From contig JAJEFJ010000001.1 in assembly GCA_022820485.1 (NCBI GenBank), forward strand, positions 62,001 to 126,000: a stretch of DNA of 64,000 bases, written 5' to 3'. The stretch is from Candidatus Latescibacterota bacterium. Lineage in GTDB: Bacteria > Latescibacterota > UBA2968 > UBA8231. Of this stretch, positions 26,941-35,419 are shown piece by piece; position 1 is the first letter of the stretch; each line of letters begins with the position of its first letter. A program made the position numbers and the translations under genes. The notes below the pieces were generated by a model, which ran no database searches, was not told where the DNA came from, and saw only the letters and a program-made list of their open reading frames with translations.

Positions 26941-28632
26941 TCAGATCACCTGACCGATGCGCTTTTCCGGTGCTTTTTCCGGCTGAGGTCTAACGGGTAT
27001 CACCCTCACCACGTTTTCCGGCTCGTAGTCGAGCAGCTTGAGCCAGTCCTCGACGCTGTCCGAGGGTGGGAACACCTCGTTCTCGCGGTATTCAGCCCGC
27101 GTCGCCTGCCGCAGATCCTCAGCGCGGATCCCGCCTTCGGGATCGTCCTCGGCAATGGCGCGCTTGATCGCCATTTCCTTGGCCCGCGATACGACCGAGG
27201 CGATAATGGCCCCGGAAATCAAGTCGCCGCGATAGAGCACCTCTTGGCGGCCGCTGCGCAGCGACACCTCCAAGAAACGGGCCTCTTCGCCTTTGGAAAA
27301 CAACTCGTCTAGACCCTCCTGTATCAGGACCTCGCGCGCAGCCGCCTCACCGCCGTGCTGCTCCACCTCGGCGCGATCGATCGGCAGTTCGGGCTTGAGG
27401 TAAATCCCCAAAATGTCGCCGGCCGCCTCGTAGTTGGGGCGCGCCACCTTGATCTTGCGGTCTATGCGGCCGGGTCGGAGCACAGCCGGGTCGATCAGAT
27501 CGTGGCGGTTGGAGGCCAAAATCAGCACCACGTCGTGCAGCGACTCAATACCGTCCATCTCAGTGCAAAACATCGGCACGACTGTATTGGAGATGTTGTG
27601 GCTGCGCATCGAGCGCCGAGTGCCCAAGATCGACTCGGCTTCGTCGATAAAGACGAAGGGCAAGTAGCCTTCCTTGCGCTTTTGGCGCGCCTGAGCAAAG
27701 ACCTCGCGCACCATGCGCTCGGTCTCGCCGAGCCACATGTTGAGGATCTCCGGCCCCTTGATGTGCATGAAGTACTCTTCCAGTTCCAGCCCCTCAACTT
27801 CGCGCATGTGCTGCACTAAGTTATACGCCGTAGCCTTGCCAATGAGGGTCTTGCCGCAACCCGGAGGGCCGTAGAGCAGGAAGCCCTTGGGCGTCGAGTA
27901 CTCGAAGCGCTCAAAGAGTTGGGGGTGCAACGCAGGTAGTTCAATGGTGTCGCGGATGGCCTCGATCGCCTCTTGCTGGCCGCCTATGCTCTCCCAAGGA
28001 GTCGGGGGGACGTCCTCGATGAAGTACTCTTTGCTCTCGGCGGACTGCAAAACCTCCAGCGCGACCTTGTAGGCCGGATCCATCCGCACCTCGTCGCCGA
28101 TTTGCAAGTCCTCGTCGGCCAGTTCCGCAGCGCGCTCCACGACCACCTCTTGGGTCCCGTGCGCTTGGGCAATCCGCAACCGGCCCTCTGGTAGCAAATC
28201 GCCGACCTTGGCCACCGGACCAGAGGGGCTGTGCCCCAAGTTGCCGACGACCGCGTATGCTTCGTTTACCAGCACCCGGCAGCCGACCTTGAGCTGGGAC
28301 ACATCGACGCGCGGGTCGATGTTGGCATAGTACTCGGCACTGCCGACGAAGACCGTGGCAATCCCCTCGCTCGGCAGGCCGAGGAAAATGCCAACGCGGT
28401 TGGCCGGTGCCGTCACCTTCTCTAGCGCGGCTTCCATCTCCACGAGCGCCCGACGCGCCTCCTGAAAGGAAATCTCTCGCTCCATAAGCTGGCGCCGGAG
28501 GCGGTACAGCAGGGGCCGAGCCGGGTCGCGGTCCGGCGCTAGCGCGAGTAGCTGATCGACCAAGCGCAACGGCTCGGCTACCTGCTCTTCCGGCTCTTGG
28601 GGCTTGTCGTATTCGTGCGATTCCCGTTTCAA
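26941..28632 (-). CDS. arc: Proteasomal AAA ATPase (ARC/Mpa)
   Basis: 563 residues. It has an N-terminal helical/coiled-coil stretch (about 20-80) that would bind the tag, OB-fold interdomain (about 85-190), and one AAA module with Walker A GPPGCGKT, Walker B FVFIDEAES, sensor ASNRHDLIDPAVLRPGR and arginine fingers. It unfolds Pup-tagged proteins and threads them into the 20S core. Actinobacterial Mpa ends in GQYL, which docks in the alpha ring; this protein ends in IGQVI, a recognisable variant. The start is a TTG at 28632 behind a GGGGGAG site. It is transcribed after lepB with a 28-base gap. Confidence 0.93.
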   Translation of the reverse strand: MKRESHEYDKPQEPEEQVAEPLRLVDQLLALAPDRDPARPLLYRLRRQLMEREISFQEARRALVEMEAALEKVTAPANRVGIFLGLPSEGIATVFVGSAEYYANIDPRVDVSQLKVGCRVLVNEAYAVVGNLGHSPSGPVAKVGDLLPEGRLRIAQAHGTQEVVVERAAELADEDLQIGDEVRMDPAYKVALEVLQSAESKEYFIEDVPPTPWESIGGQQEAIEAIRDTIELPALHPQLFERFEYSTPKGFLLYGPPGCGKTLIGKATAYNLVQHMREVEGLELEEYFMHIKGPEILNMWLGETERMVREVFAQARQKRKEGYLPFVFIDEAESILGTRRSMRSHNISNTVVPMFCTEMDGIESLHDVVLILASNRHDLIDPAVLRPGRIDRKIKVARPNYEAAGDILGIYLKPELPIDRAEVEQHGGEAAAREVLIQEGLDELFSKGEEARFLEVSLRSGRQEVLYRGDLISGAIIASVVSRAKEMAIKRAIAEDDPEGGIRAEDLRQATRAEYRENEVFPPSDSVEDWLKLLDYEPENVVRVIPVRPQPEKAPEKRIGQVI

Positions 28633-28660
28633 TCCGCTCCCCCTTCCAAAAGGGAAGATG

Positions 28661-29365
28661 TTAGTAGATCACGTCGCCGAGACGCCCGTAGCGCACTCGG
28701 CTGGGCAGCCGCCAGACAAAGCTGGCCACCACCGCGGGCAGGGACGTCAAGCCCCGATAGTAAGGCCCGCGGGTGTCGGGCTCCCACGACCAATAGATAT
28801 TCATGGCCTTGCCCTTGATCAACCGCTTGGGCACGGCGCGGAAGTAGCGGCTGTCCGAGCTGTTGTCGCGGTTGTCGCCCATCATAAAGAAATGGCCTTC
28901 GGGCACAATATACGGACCAAAATTGTCGCGGGGATTGAGCTCCCGTGGATAGTACGCCCGGTCGGTGTGCTTGGCTAGCGGGGGATCTTGCATCGGCTCG
29001 CCATCGACGTAGAGCACCTTGTTGACAATTTCCACCTGCTGACCCCCAATGGCCACGCAGCGCTTGATCAAGTCGCGCCCCTCGTCCTGCGGGGAGCGGA
29101 AAATCACGATGTCGCCTGGCTGCGGTTCCCTGAGCGCGGGCAGGCGGAAGAGAGAAATGCTCGTCAGGGGCACATCGACCGGAACGCCGTAGACAAACTT
29201 GTTGGCCAGCAGATAATCACCCACCAAGAGCGTATCTTCCATCGAACTAGAAGGAATGTAAAAGGCCTGCACCACACTGGTGCGAATAACCAAAAACAAA
29301 CCCACGACGGTCAGTATAGAATACAAGTATTGGCCAAGTTCGGACTTTGGCTTGGCGCGCTTCAT
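28661..29365 (-). CDS. lepB: Signal peptidase I
   Basis: 234 residues with one N-terminal membrane segment (YLYSILTVVGLFLVIRTSVV). Catalytic Ser41 lies in IPSSSMEDTL and Lys101 in DLIKRCVAIGG, with box E GDNRDNSSDSRYF. The enzyme removes signal peptides from exported proteins at the periplasmic face of the membrane. It is the first gene of the minus-strand run leading into the proteasome operon, with an AGGAGATA-like ribosome site before the ATG. Confidence 0.95.
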   Translation of the reverse strand: MKRAKPKSELGQYLYSILTVVGLFLVIRTSVVQAFYIPSSSMEDTLLVGDYLLANKFVYGVPVDVPLTSISLFRLPALREPQPGDIVIFRSPQDEGRDLIKRCVAIGGQQVEIVNKVLYVDGEPMQDPPLAKHTDRAYYPRELNPRDNFGPYIVPEGHFFMMGDNRDNSSDSRYFRAVPKRLIKGKAMNIYWSWEPDTRGPYYRGLTSLPAVVASFVWRLPSRVRYGRLGDVIY

Positions 29366-29423
29366 CCGCAGTATCTCCTCAGACCTGAGTATAACAAACT
29401 ACTCCTCTAGCCGCCATTTGCGC

Positions 29424-30419
29424 CTATTGCTGCGGCACCTTCACCACCTGCCCAGTTTCCCAGCTTTCGATAAGCGCCTCAATTACTAACTGGACTCGCA
29501 AGGCGTCCGCTCCTCTGGCATCCACCTGCGCCGGCGGGACTTGGTTTAGCAAATCGTCGATCCAAGCGTTGATGCGCGCCGGGAAGGTATCCGCAAAGCC
29601 GCCCATGCCCCCGAGGTGATCGTAGCTTTCCACCTCGCGCGAAAAGCGCGGGTAAAACGTCAGCTTCTCGCAGGCTTCATTGATGATGACCCGTCCCTCC
29701 GAGCCGACCAATTCCAAGGTCTCTAACCCATAGCTCCCCCCAGCGTCGTACGACCCGGTCAAATGCCCGATGACGCCATTTTCGTACAGCAGATTCGCCT
29801 GCACATTGGACCAGATCTGCCGGCCTTTTCCCTTCTTGAAAAAGGCGTGTACCCGATCCACTCCGCCGGCAAAATAGCTCATCACGTCCAGCGAGTGCGG
29901 ATGCAGAGCGCGGATGTGGAACCACGGGCTCGACTCGTTGGGATTGTTGATCCACATCGTCATGTTGATTATCTGCAATTCGCCGAGCCGCCCGTTGGTC
30001 AGCCATTCCTTGGCCTTGACGGCCGCAGGTGTGAAACGATGGTTCAGGTTGATCCCATAGGGCAACTGCTTTTCCTCGGCCAAGGCCACCATCTCCCGCG
30101 CCTTGGGAATTTCATTGGAAATCGGCTTCTCGCCCAGCACCGGAATGCCAGCCCGCAAAAGCGCCATGGTCGGCTCGTAGTGATCGCCCCCGTTTTCCAC
30201 CCCAGCCGTGGTCACCGAACAGGCGTCGAGTTGCAGGCCGCTGGCAATCATCTCCTCGATCGAGTAAAAAGCCAGCGCCTCATAGGACGCAGCCGCTTTG
30301 TCCGCTTGTTCTTTAACCATATCGCACACAGCAACGACCTTTGCGTTCTCGTTTGCCGTGTAGCAACGGGCGTGATTGTTGCCGATTCCACCCATGCCGA
30401 CAATACCGACGTGAAGCAT
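29424..30419 (-). CDS. Gfo/Idh/MocA family oxidoreductase
   Basis: 331 residues with an N-terminal Rossmann fold (VGIVGMGGIGNNHARCY), the family EKP motif in VLGEKPISNE (catalytic lysine), INLNHRFTPA and the C-terminal mixed sheet with HIRALHPHSLDVMSYFAGG. These NAD(P)-dependent enzymes oxidise sugars or inositols. Substrate unknown. It is transcribed in the same direction as, and 91 bases after, the Ldh2-type gene. Confidence 0.88.
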   Translation of the reverse strand: MLHVGIVGMGGIGNNHARCYTANENAKVVAVCDMVKEQADKAAASYEALAFYSIEEMIASGLQLDACSVTTAGVENGGDHYEPTMALLRAGIPVLGEKPISNEIPKAREMVALAEEKQLPYGINLNHRFTPAAVKAKEWLTNGRLGELQIINMTMWINNPNESSPWFHIRALHPHSLDVMSYFAGGVDRVHAFFKKGKGRQIWSNVQANLLYENGVIGHLTGSYDAGGSYGLETLELVGSEGRVIINEACEKLTFYPRFSREVESYDHLGGMGGFADTFPARINAWIDDLLNQVPPAQVDARGADALRVQLVIEALIESWETGQVVKVPQQ

Positions 30420-30510
30420 AGCAAACTCCTTTTTAATTTTTGGAATAATTAGTGCCTAATCTATGAGAACTATTCTGCGTCCATCTGCGCCATCTGTGGA
30501 TCGTTTTTAC

Positions 30511-31575
30511 TTAAACGGCCACCGACGTTGGCAGTTCCACTCCCAACTCGGCTGCCAAGGCTCCTATCTCATCCCAAGCCGTCTCATCCACGTGTAGCCC
30601 ATCGCGCCGCCGCGCCTGTAACCGCTGGTGCGCTCGCTCCCCAGGCAGCAACACCTCGGCCACCCCAAGAGCCGGCGGACACGACTTGATCCACTCGACA
30701 AATCCCGCGACATCGGCGTAAAACTCGTCCAACGGCAGGAAGGCCTCGACATTGAGCACGGCGATGAACAGCGCGTTGCCCGTGCGCTCGGGTGCCGCTT
30801 GCGTCATCCCGGCCCCGGAAAGCGATCCCGCCAAAATATCGACTAGCACGGAAAGCCCGTAGCCCTTGTGCCCGCTCTGCGGAAAACCAAGCGGCAAGAT
30901 AGCACCAGCGGGCGGGCCATAGTACGCATTCACTTTCGTCGTCGGAAGCCCCTCTGAGTCGATCAGCATTCCCGGCGGCGCATCCTCGCCCCTGTTGCGC
31001 AAAAGCCGCATATCGCCGCCGGAAAGCATACTCGTCGTCATGTCGAGGATTACGGGCCAATCGCCGCCGGTGGGAATGCCGCAGCAGATTGGATTCGTCG
31101 GCAGGCGGCGGCTGCGACCGCCAAAGGGAGCCACCGCACTATCGCCGCCGTGGCCATTGGTTGCGATGAGGGCAATGCAGTCGGCGCGAGTAGCGATCTC
31201 GACGAAACGCCCCAGCCGCGCTACGTGGTTGCAGTCGCGCACCCCGACGACCGCCACGGCCCCGTCGCCGAGCTTGTCCAGCGCCCAGCGCACGGCCTCG
31301 GTCGCCGTCACCGGCCCATAGTTCCACTGGCCGCTCAGCCGCCCCCCGCACTCGCTTTCGTTCAACACCACCAACGCAGCCCCAGGCTCGACTTGGCCGT
31401 CGCGCACCATGTTCACGTATTGGGGCAGCCGCAACACGCTGTGGGTATCGTGCCCCATCAGCCCAGCTTCGACCAAGTGCTCAGCCACCAACGCCGCATC
31501 GTCCGGGGGAACGCCGACCTGCCGCAAGCAAGCTCGCGCCAGCGCATCGAGATCTTCGGCGCGCAAAGTCGGCAC
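30511..31575 (-). CDS. Malate/L-lactate dehydrogenase (Ldh2/YlbC-type) oxidoreductase
   Basis: 354 residues of the Ldh_2 family, which fold unlike classical lactate dehydrogenases and reduce or oxidise 2-oxoacids such as malate, lactate, ureidoglycolate or 2,3-diketogulonate with NAD(P). Motifs are GHDTHSVLRLPQYV with the catalytic histidine, VGVRDCNHVARLGRF, ALIATNGHGG, PFGGRSRRLPTNPICCGIP, LDMTTSMLSGGDM and SGHKGYGLSVLVDILAG. The GTG start overlaps the stop of the preceding lipoprotein gene (TAGTG). Confidence 0.9.
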   Translation of the reverse strand: MPTLRAEDLDALARACLRQVGVPPDDAALVAEHLVEAGLMGHDTHSVLRLPQYVNMVRDGQVEPGAALVVLNESECGGRLSGQWNYGPVTATEAVRWALDKLGDGAVAVVGVRDCNHVARLGRFVEIATRADCIALIATNGHGGDSAVAPFGGRSRRLPTNPICCGIPTGGDWPVILDMTTSMLSGGDMRLLRNRGEDAPPGMLIDSEGLPTTKVNAYYGPPAGAILPLGFPQSGHKGYGLSVLVDILAGSLSGAGMTQAAPERTGNALFIAVLNVEAFLPLDEFYADVAGFVEWIKSCPPALGVAEVLLPGERAHQRLQARRRDGLHVDETAWDEIGALAAELGVELPTSVAV

Positions 31576-32741
31576 TAGGGCCGCTCCTCGTCCCGAGCGT
31601 CCGCCACGACCAACAGGGCGTTGACCACTGGGCGCTCACCCGTGGGATCGGATGGCTTGTTGACCACTTGCTCACTTACGACCATCGTCGTCGAGCCGCC
31701 GCCGTCGAGGTTTAGACCTTGGTAGGCATTGACCTTGGCGCGGGAAAACTCGGCTAAGCGCGTGCGCATAAATTCAGCTAGCTCCTCCAAGCTCATGCCA
31801 ACGCTATATCCTGGCTGCCGCCCATCGACCACAATCAGGAACAGTACCTCCGCGTTTTGGGAATACCCAATGGCCGTGCGCGGATGTCGCTTGTCGGCAA
31901 AGCTGCGGCTGAGCCGTTCCTCTTCTACTTCAATGGATACTCCGCCGTTGCGCAGGATGCGCGGACCGCCGCTGATAGCTTCCATTAGCTTGGCGTGGGC
32001 CGGTGCCAACCGACAATATAGCTGCACCGTGTCGCCCAAAGCGATCTGTTCGGTCGCTTCGTATTCAGCACCAGCGGCCAACAGCCAGTGATCGTGCTGG
32101 AGGGAGAGCGGCCAAACCTCGCGCCGGATCTGTTGCACCTGAAAGGAGATCGTGTCGTTGACGATAGAGGTGCTGCCCAGCCCTTGCAACAAAAAGCCCG
32201 TGGCCGCATGCAGCGAATCCCCCGGCACGTGCGCGTGGTCGTTGAACACGGCTAGCTCCCCAAGCGCTGGCTCGCGATTGAAACCCGCGATGTGCAGGTG
32301 CTCGCCCTTGGCCGTCAACAGCCCCCATTCCATCTTGTACACTGCGATCAAAGGCTGGCCCGTCTCGGTAATGGCAAAGGCCGAGCGCCGCTGTGGGATG
32401 CGGATGAGATTGCCGGACTCGATGTACAATCCGGCTGGCTGGCTGGATTCGCCGGGGAATAAAAAGTCCCCGTTTATGGCCGCTAAGGCACCGGCGGCCA
32501 AACTACTGGTCTTTTGCGCCTCTCCCTGCTTGGCGGTGCGCACTCGAATGCCCGCCGCCCAAGAGCGCGGCAGATCCACTTCCACCACATGGATCCGCCA
32601 CGGCCCTTCGGGCACGTGAATCTTGTGGTACACCACCCCAGGGGCTATTTCTTCGGTGTTTTCTTGGGTGCAACTCCAACTCAAGGACCACGCGAAAAGC
32701 GCGATGAAGAGACGAGTAGAAGCCCTATGCGATATAGCCAA
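31575..32741 (-). CDS. Phosphodiester glycosidase (NAGPA-domain) lipoprotein
   Basis: 388 residues. The N-terminus FIALFAWSLSWSC has a hydrophobic segment ending in a cysteine, compatible with a lipobox, so the protein is probably membrane-anchored outside the cytoplasm. The body matches the NAGPA/DUF2233 fold: AAINGDFLFPGESSQPAGLYI, a SGGPRIL segment, HPRTAIGYSQ and the diagnostic NLDGGGSTTMVV followed by RPVVNALLVV. Family members cleave phosphodiester-linked sugars. It is co-transcribed with an Ldh2-type dehydrogenase. Confidence 0.85.
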   Translation of the reverse strand: MAISHRASTRLFIALFAWSLSWSCTQENTEEIAPGVVYHKIHVPEGPWRIHVVEVDLPRSWAAGIRVRTAKQGEAQKTSSLAAGALAAINGDFLFPGESSQPAGLYIESGNLIRIPQRRSAFAITETGQPLIAVYKMEWGLLTAKGEHLHIAGFNREPALGELAVFNDHAHVPGDSLHAATGFLLQGLGSTSIVNDTISFQVQQIRREVWPLSLQHDHWLLAAGAEYEATEQIALGDTVQLYCRLAPAHAKLMEAISGGPRILRNGGVSIEVEEERLSRSFADKRHPRTAIGYSQNAEVLFLIVVDGRQPGYSVGMSLEELAEFMRTRLAEFSRAKVNAYQGLNLDGGGSTTMVVSEQVVNKPSDPTGERPVVNALLVVADARDEERP

Positions 32742-32904
32742 AAGAAGTGTACCTCAGCGGCAAGGGGACGAGCGGTGCGCTATGGCACCCCTCGTTAAAA
32801 CCGACCAAAAGTAGCCCTGTGCTCAAACCGTGTCAATTTTCTCCGGCGACTGGCCCGGCCGCAGGCCAAGCCCTTTATTTAAGAGAAAAAGAGAAAGGAC
32901 GCCA

Positions 32905-33912
32905 ATGAAAGCTATACTCGTAGGGTTGGGCGGCCGGGGCCGCTATTGGCTCGGTCAGTGCCAACAGCAGACAGGCGTCGAGGTAGCAGCTTGCGTCGAG
33001 CCTTTTGCGCCCAACCGCCAGCGCGCGACAGCCGACCACGGCGTTGCCGCCGACCGGATATACGACGACCTCGGCCAAGCTCTCGACTCTGTCCAAGCCG
33101 ACTTCGTCCTCGACGTGACGCCGCCAGCCATCCACGAAGAAATCGCCATGCAGACCTTTGCCGCCGGCCTGCACCTGCTCGGAGAAAAGCCGCTCAGCGA
33201 CGATTACCAAGCCGCCCGGCGCGTGGTGGAGGCCGGCACCCGCGCCGGCGTCGCGCACATGATCACCCAGAACTACCGGTTCAACGGCCTGCCGCGCACG
33301 ACCCGCCGCCTGCTCACCGAGGACCTCATCGGCCCGGTCGGCCAGCTCGATGTCTCGCTCTACGTCAATTGGGCCGACTCGCCCGGCTCGCACTACGTCA
33401 CCGAGCCGTATATGTTCCTCACCGACATGGGCATTCACCACTTCGACATGATGCGCTATACCCTCGGCCAAGACCCTGTGAGCGCGCACGCCCTCACCTG
33501 GAACCTCCCTTGGGGCTGGCACCGTGGCGACGCCGCTCAGATGATCCTCTTCCGCTTTGCCAATGGCACAGTCGCCACCCACCGCGGCATCGGCTGCACG
33601 GTCGGGCACGTGCCGGCTGGGCACAACGGCGAGTGGCGCTACGAGGGGCCGTGCGGCACCCTGACGTGGGAGGGCTTCGACCTGTACCACACTCACTCGC
33701 ACCGCGCCGATCCCAAAATTCGCCAGCAAATCCCTCTCGACGACGACGGCGGCCAAGACCAAAACCCCGTGCTGCGGGAATTCGTCGCCGCCATAGAAGA
33801 GGGCCGCACGCCCGAGTGCAATGCAGCCGACAACCTCAAGTCCATGGCCATGGTTTTTGCGGCAGTCAAAAGCGCGATGGAAGGACGCGAAGTATCCATC
33901 GCCGAGTTATAG
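32905..33912 (+). CDS. Gfo/Idh/MocA family oxidoreductase
   Basis: 335 residues from the ATG at 32905, which has an AAAGGA site; an upstream in-frame extension from 32830 lacks one. The Rossmann motif is VGLGGRGRYW, the catalytic motif LGEKPLSDD, then ITQNYRFNGLPRTTR and the histidine-rich FLTDMGIHHFDMMRYTLG. It is only distantly similar to the oxidoreductase at 29.4-30.4 kb. It is predicted to act on a sugar or cyclitol with NAD(P). It is followed after 54 bases by cysS. Confidence 0.88.
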   Translation: MKAILVGLGGRGRYWLGQCQQQTGVEVAACVEPFAPNRQRATADHGVAADRIYDDLGQALDSVQADFVLDVTPPAIHEEIAMQTFAAGLHLLGEKPLSDDYQAARRVVEAGTRAGVAHMITQNYRFNGLPRTTRRLLTEDLIGPVGQLDVSLYVNWADSPGSHYVTEPYMFLTDMGIHHFDMMRYTLGQDPVSAHALTWNLPWGWHRGDAAQMILFRFANGTVATHRGIGCTVGHVPAGHNGEWRYEGPCGTLTWEGFDLYHTHSHRADPKIRQQIPLDDDGGQDQNPVLREFVAAIEEGRTPECNAADNLKSMAMVFAAVKSAMEGREVSIAEL

Positions 33913-33966
33913 ACTGACTCTTGCTCTATTGCCACCTCTTGCCACTAACCCCTCTTTAATAGGCTT

Positions 33967-35346
33967 ATGACCCTGCATCTTTTTGATACCTATGCCCGCC
34001 AAGAGCGCCCCTTCACACCGCTCGCACCGCCCCAAGTCCGCCTGTATGCCTGCGGCCCGACCGTGTACAACTACCAGCACATCGGCAACCTGCGCACCTA
34101 TATCTTCGAGGACATTCTGCGGCGCACCCTCGAATACAGCGGCTATGAGGTCCACCACGTCGTCAACATCACCGACGTGGGGCACCTGACCTCCGACGCG
34201 GACACCGGTGAGGACAAGATGGAGGCCGGTGCACGGCGCACCGGCCTGACGGCTTGGGAAATCGCCGAGCGCTACACTGCGGATTTCCAAGAAAAGCTCG
34301 ACTGGCTCAACGTGCTCGCACCCCACGTCTGGTGCCGGGCCACCGACCACATCCACGAGCAGATTGCCGTCATCGCCGCCATCGAGGAAAAAGGCTATAC
34401 GTACCGCACAGACGACGGCCTGTACTTCGACACCTCGCGCCTGAACGACTACGGCCATCTCGCGCGCCTCAACATCGAGGGCCTACAAGGCGGCCAGCGC
34501 GTCGACCTCGGGCAGAAGCGCCGCATCACGGACTTTGCGCTATGGAAGTTCAGCCCAGCAGACGAGCAGCGGCAGATGGAATGGGACAGCCCGTGGGGGC
34601 GCGGATTTCCCGGCTGGCACATCGAATGCACGGCCATGGCGGCCAAGTACTTGGGACCGTACTTCGACATCCACTGCGGCGGCGAAGATCACATCCCGGT
34701 CCACCACACCAACGAGATCGCCCAATCCCAAGCCCGCTACGACACGCGGCTAGCCGAATTCTGGCTCCACGGCGCGTTTCTGCAGCTCGACGGCGAGAAG
34801 ATGTCCAAGTCGAGCGGCGATTTTCTGCGCCTCGAATCCCTCATCGAAGAAGGCTACGACCCCCTCGCCTACCGCTTTTTCTGCCTCGGAGCGCGCTACC
34901 GCGCCAAGCTCTCCTTCACTTGGGAAAGTCTCAGCGGCGCGGCCACGGCCCTCGACCGGCTGCGCGCCGCCGCCCACGCTTGGGGCGAGCCTTCAGAACC
35001 CGACGACCGCTACGTAGCCGAGTTCAAAGAGCGCGTCGAGGACGACCTCAACATGCCGCGCGTCCTCGCCCTGTGCTGGGAGCTCGTGGCCGACGATCTC
35101 CCCGACGCCACCAAGAAGGCCACGCTCCTGCACTTCGACCAAGTCATGGGCTTGGGGCTGGCCGAGTGGACGCCGCAAGAGGAGGCCATACCCGACGCGA
35201 TTCACGCGCTCGCCGCCCAGCGCCAACAAGCCCGTGACGCCAAGGACTGGGCCACGGCCGACGCCCTGCGCGACGAAATCGCCGCGGCCGGCTACGAAAT
35301 CGAAGACACCCCCCAAGGCCCCAACATCCGCCCGCTCAAAACTTAA
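33967..35346 (+). CDS. cysS: Cysteinyl-tRNA synthetase
   Basis: 459 residues, the normal size. It has YACGPTVYNYQHIGNLRTY, with zinc ligand Cys29 and the HIGH-like HIGN; the zinc-site cysteine and histidines in PGWHIECTAMAAKYLG and GGEDHIPVHHTNE; and the KMSKS loop at 278-282 (GEKMSKSSGDFL). The C-terminal DALR-like helical domain ends with AKDWATADALRDEIAAAGYEIEDTPQG. It charges tRNA-Cys in the cytoplasm. Confidence 0.97.
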   Translation: MTLHLFDTYARQERPFTPLAPPQVRLYACGPTVYNYQHIGNLRTYIFEDILRRTLEYSGYEVHHVVNITDVGHLTSDADTGEDKMEAGARRTGLTAWEIAERYTADFQEKLDWLNVLAPHVWCRATDHIHEQIAVIAAIEEKGYTYRTDDGLYFDTSRLNDYGHLARLNIEGLQGGQRVDLGQKRRITDFALWKFSPADEQRQMEWDSPWGRGFPGWHIECTAMAAKYLGPYFDIHCGGEDHIPVHHTNEIAQSQARYDTRLAEFWLHGAFLQLDGEKMSKSSGDFLRLESLIEEGYDPLAYRFFCLGARYRAKLSFTWESLSGAATALDRLRAAAHAWGEPSEPDDRYVAEFKERVEDDLNMPRVLALCWELVADDLPDATKKATLLHFDQVMGLGLAEWTPQEEAIPDAIHALAAQRQQARDAKDWATADALRDEIAAAGYEIEDTPQGPNIRPLKT

Positions 35347-35369
35347 CCGAACGTTCATGTAATAGACGC

Positions 35370-35402
35370 AATTCGTAATTCGTAATTCATAATTCGTAAT
35401 TC
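35370..35402. repeat. A+T-rich tandem repeat (AATTCGT units) flanked by 10-bp direct repeats
   Basis: About four imperfect AATTCGT units. TAACCGAACG occurs just before (35344-35353) and just after (35403-35412) the block, so the interval may be a small insertion or slippage product between cysS and the M81 peptidase gene. Confidence 0.6.
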
Positions 35403-35419
35403 TAACCGAACGGACTCCC

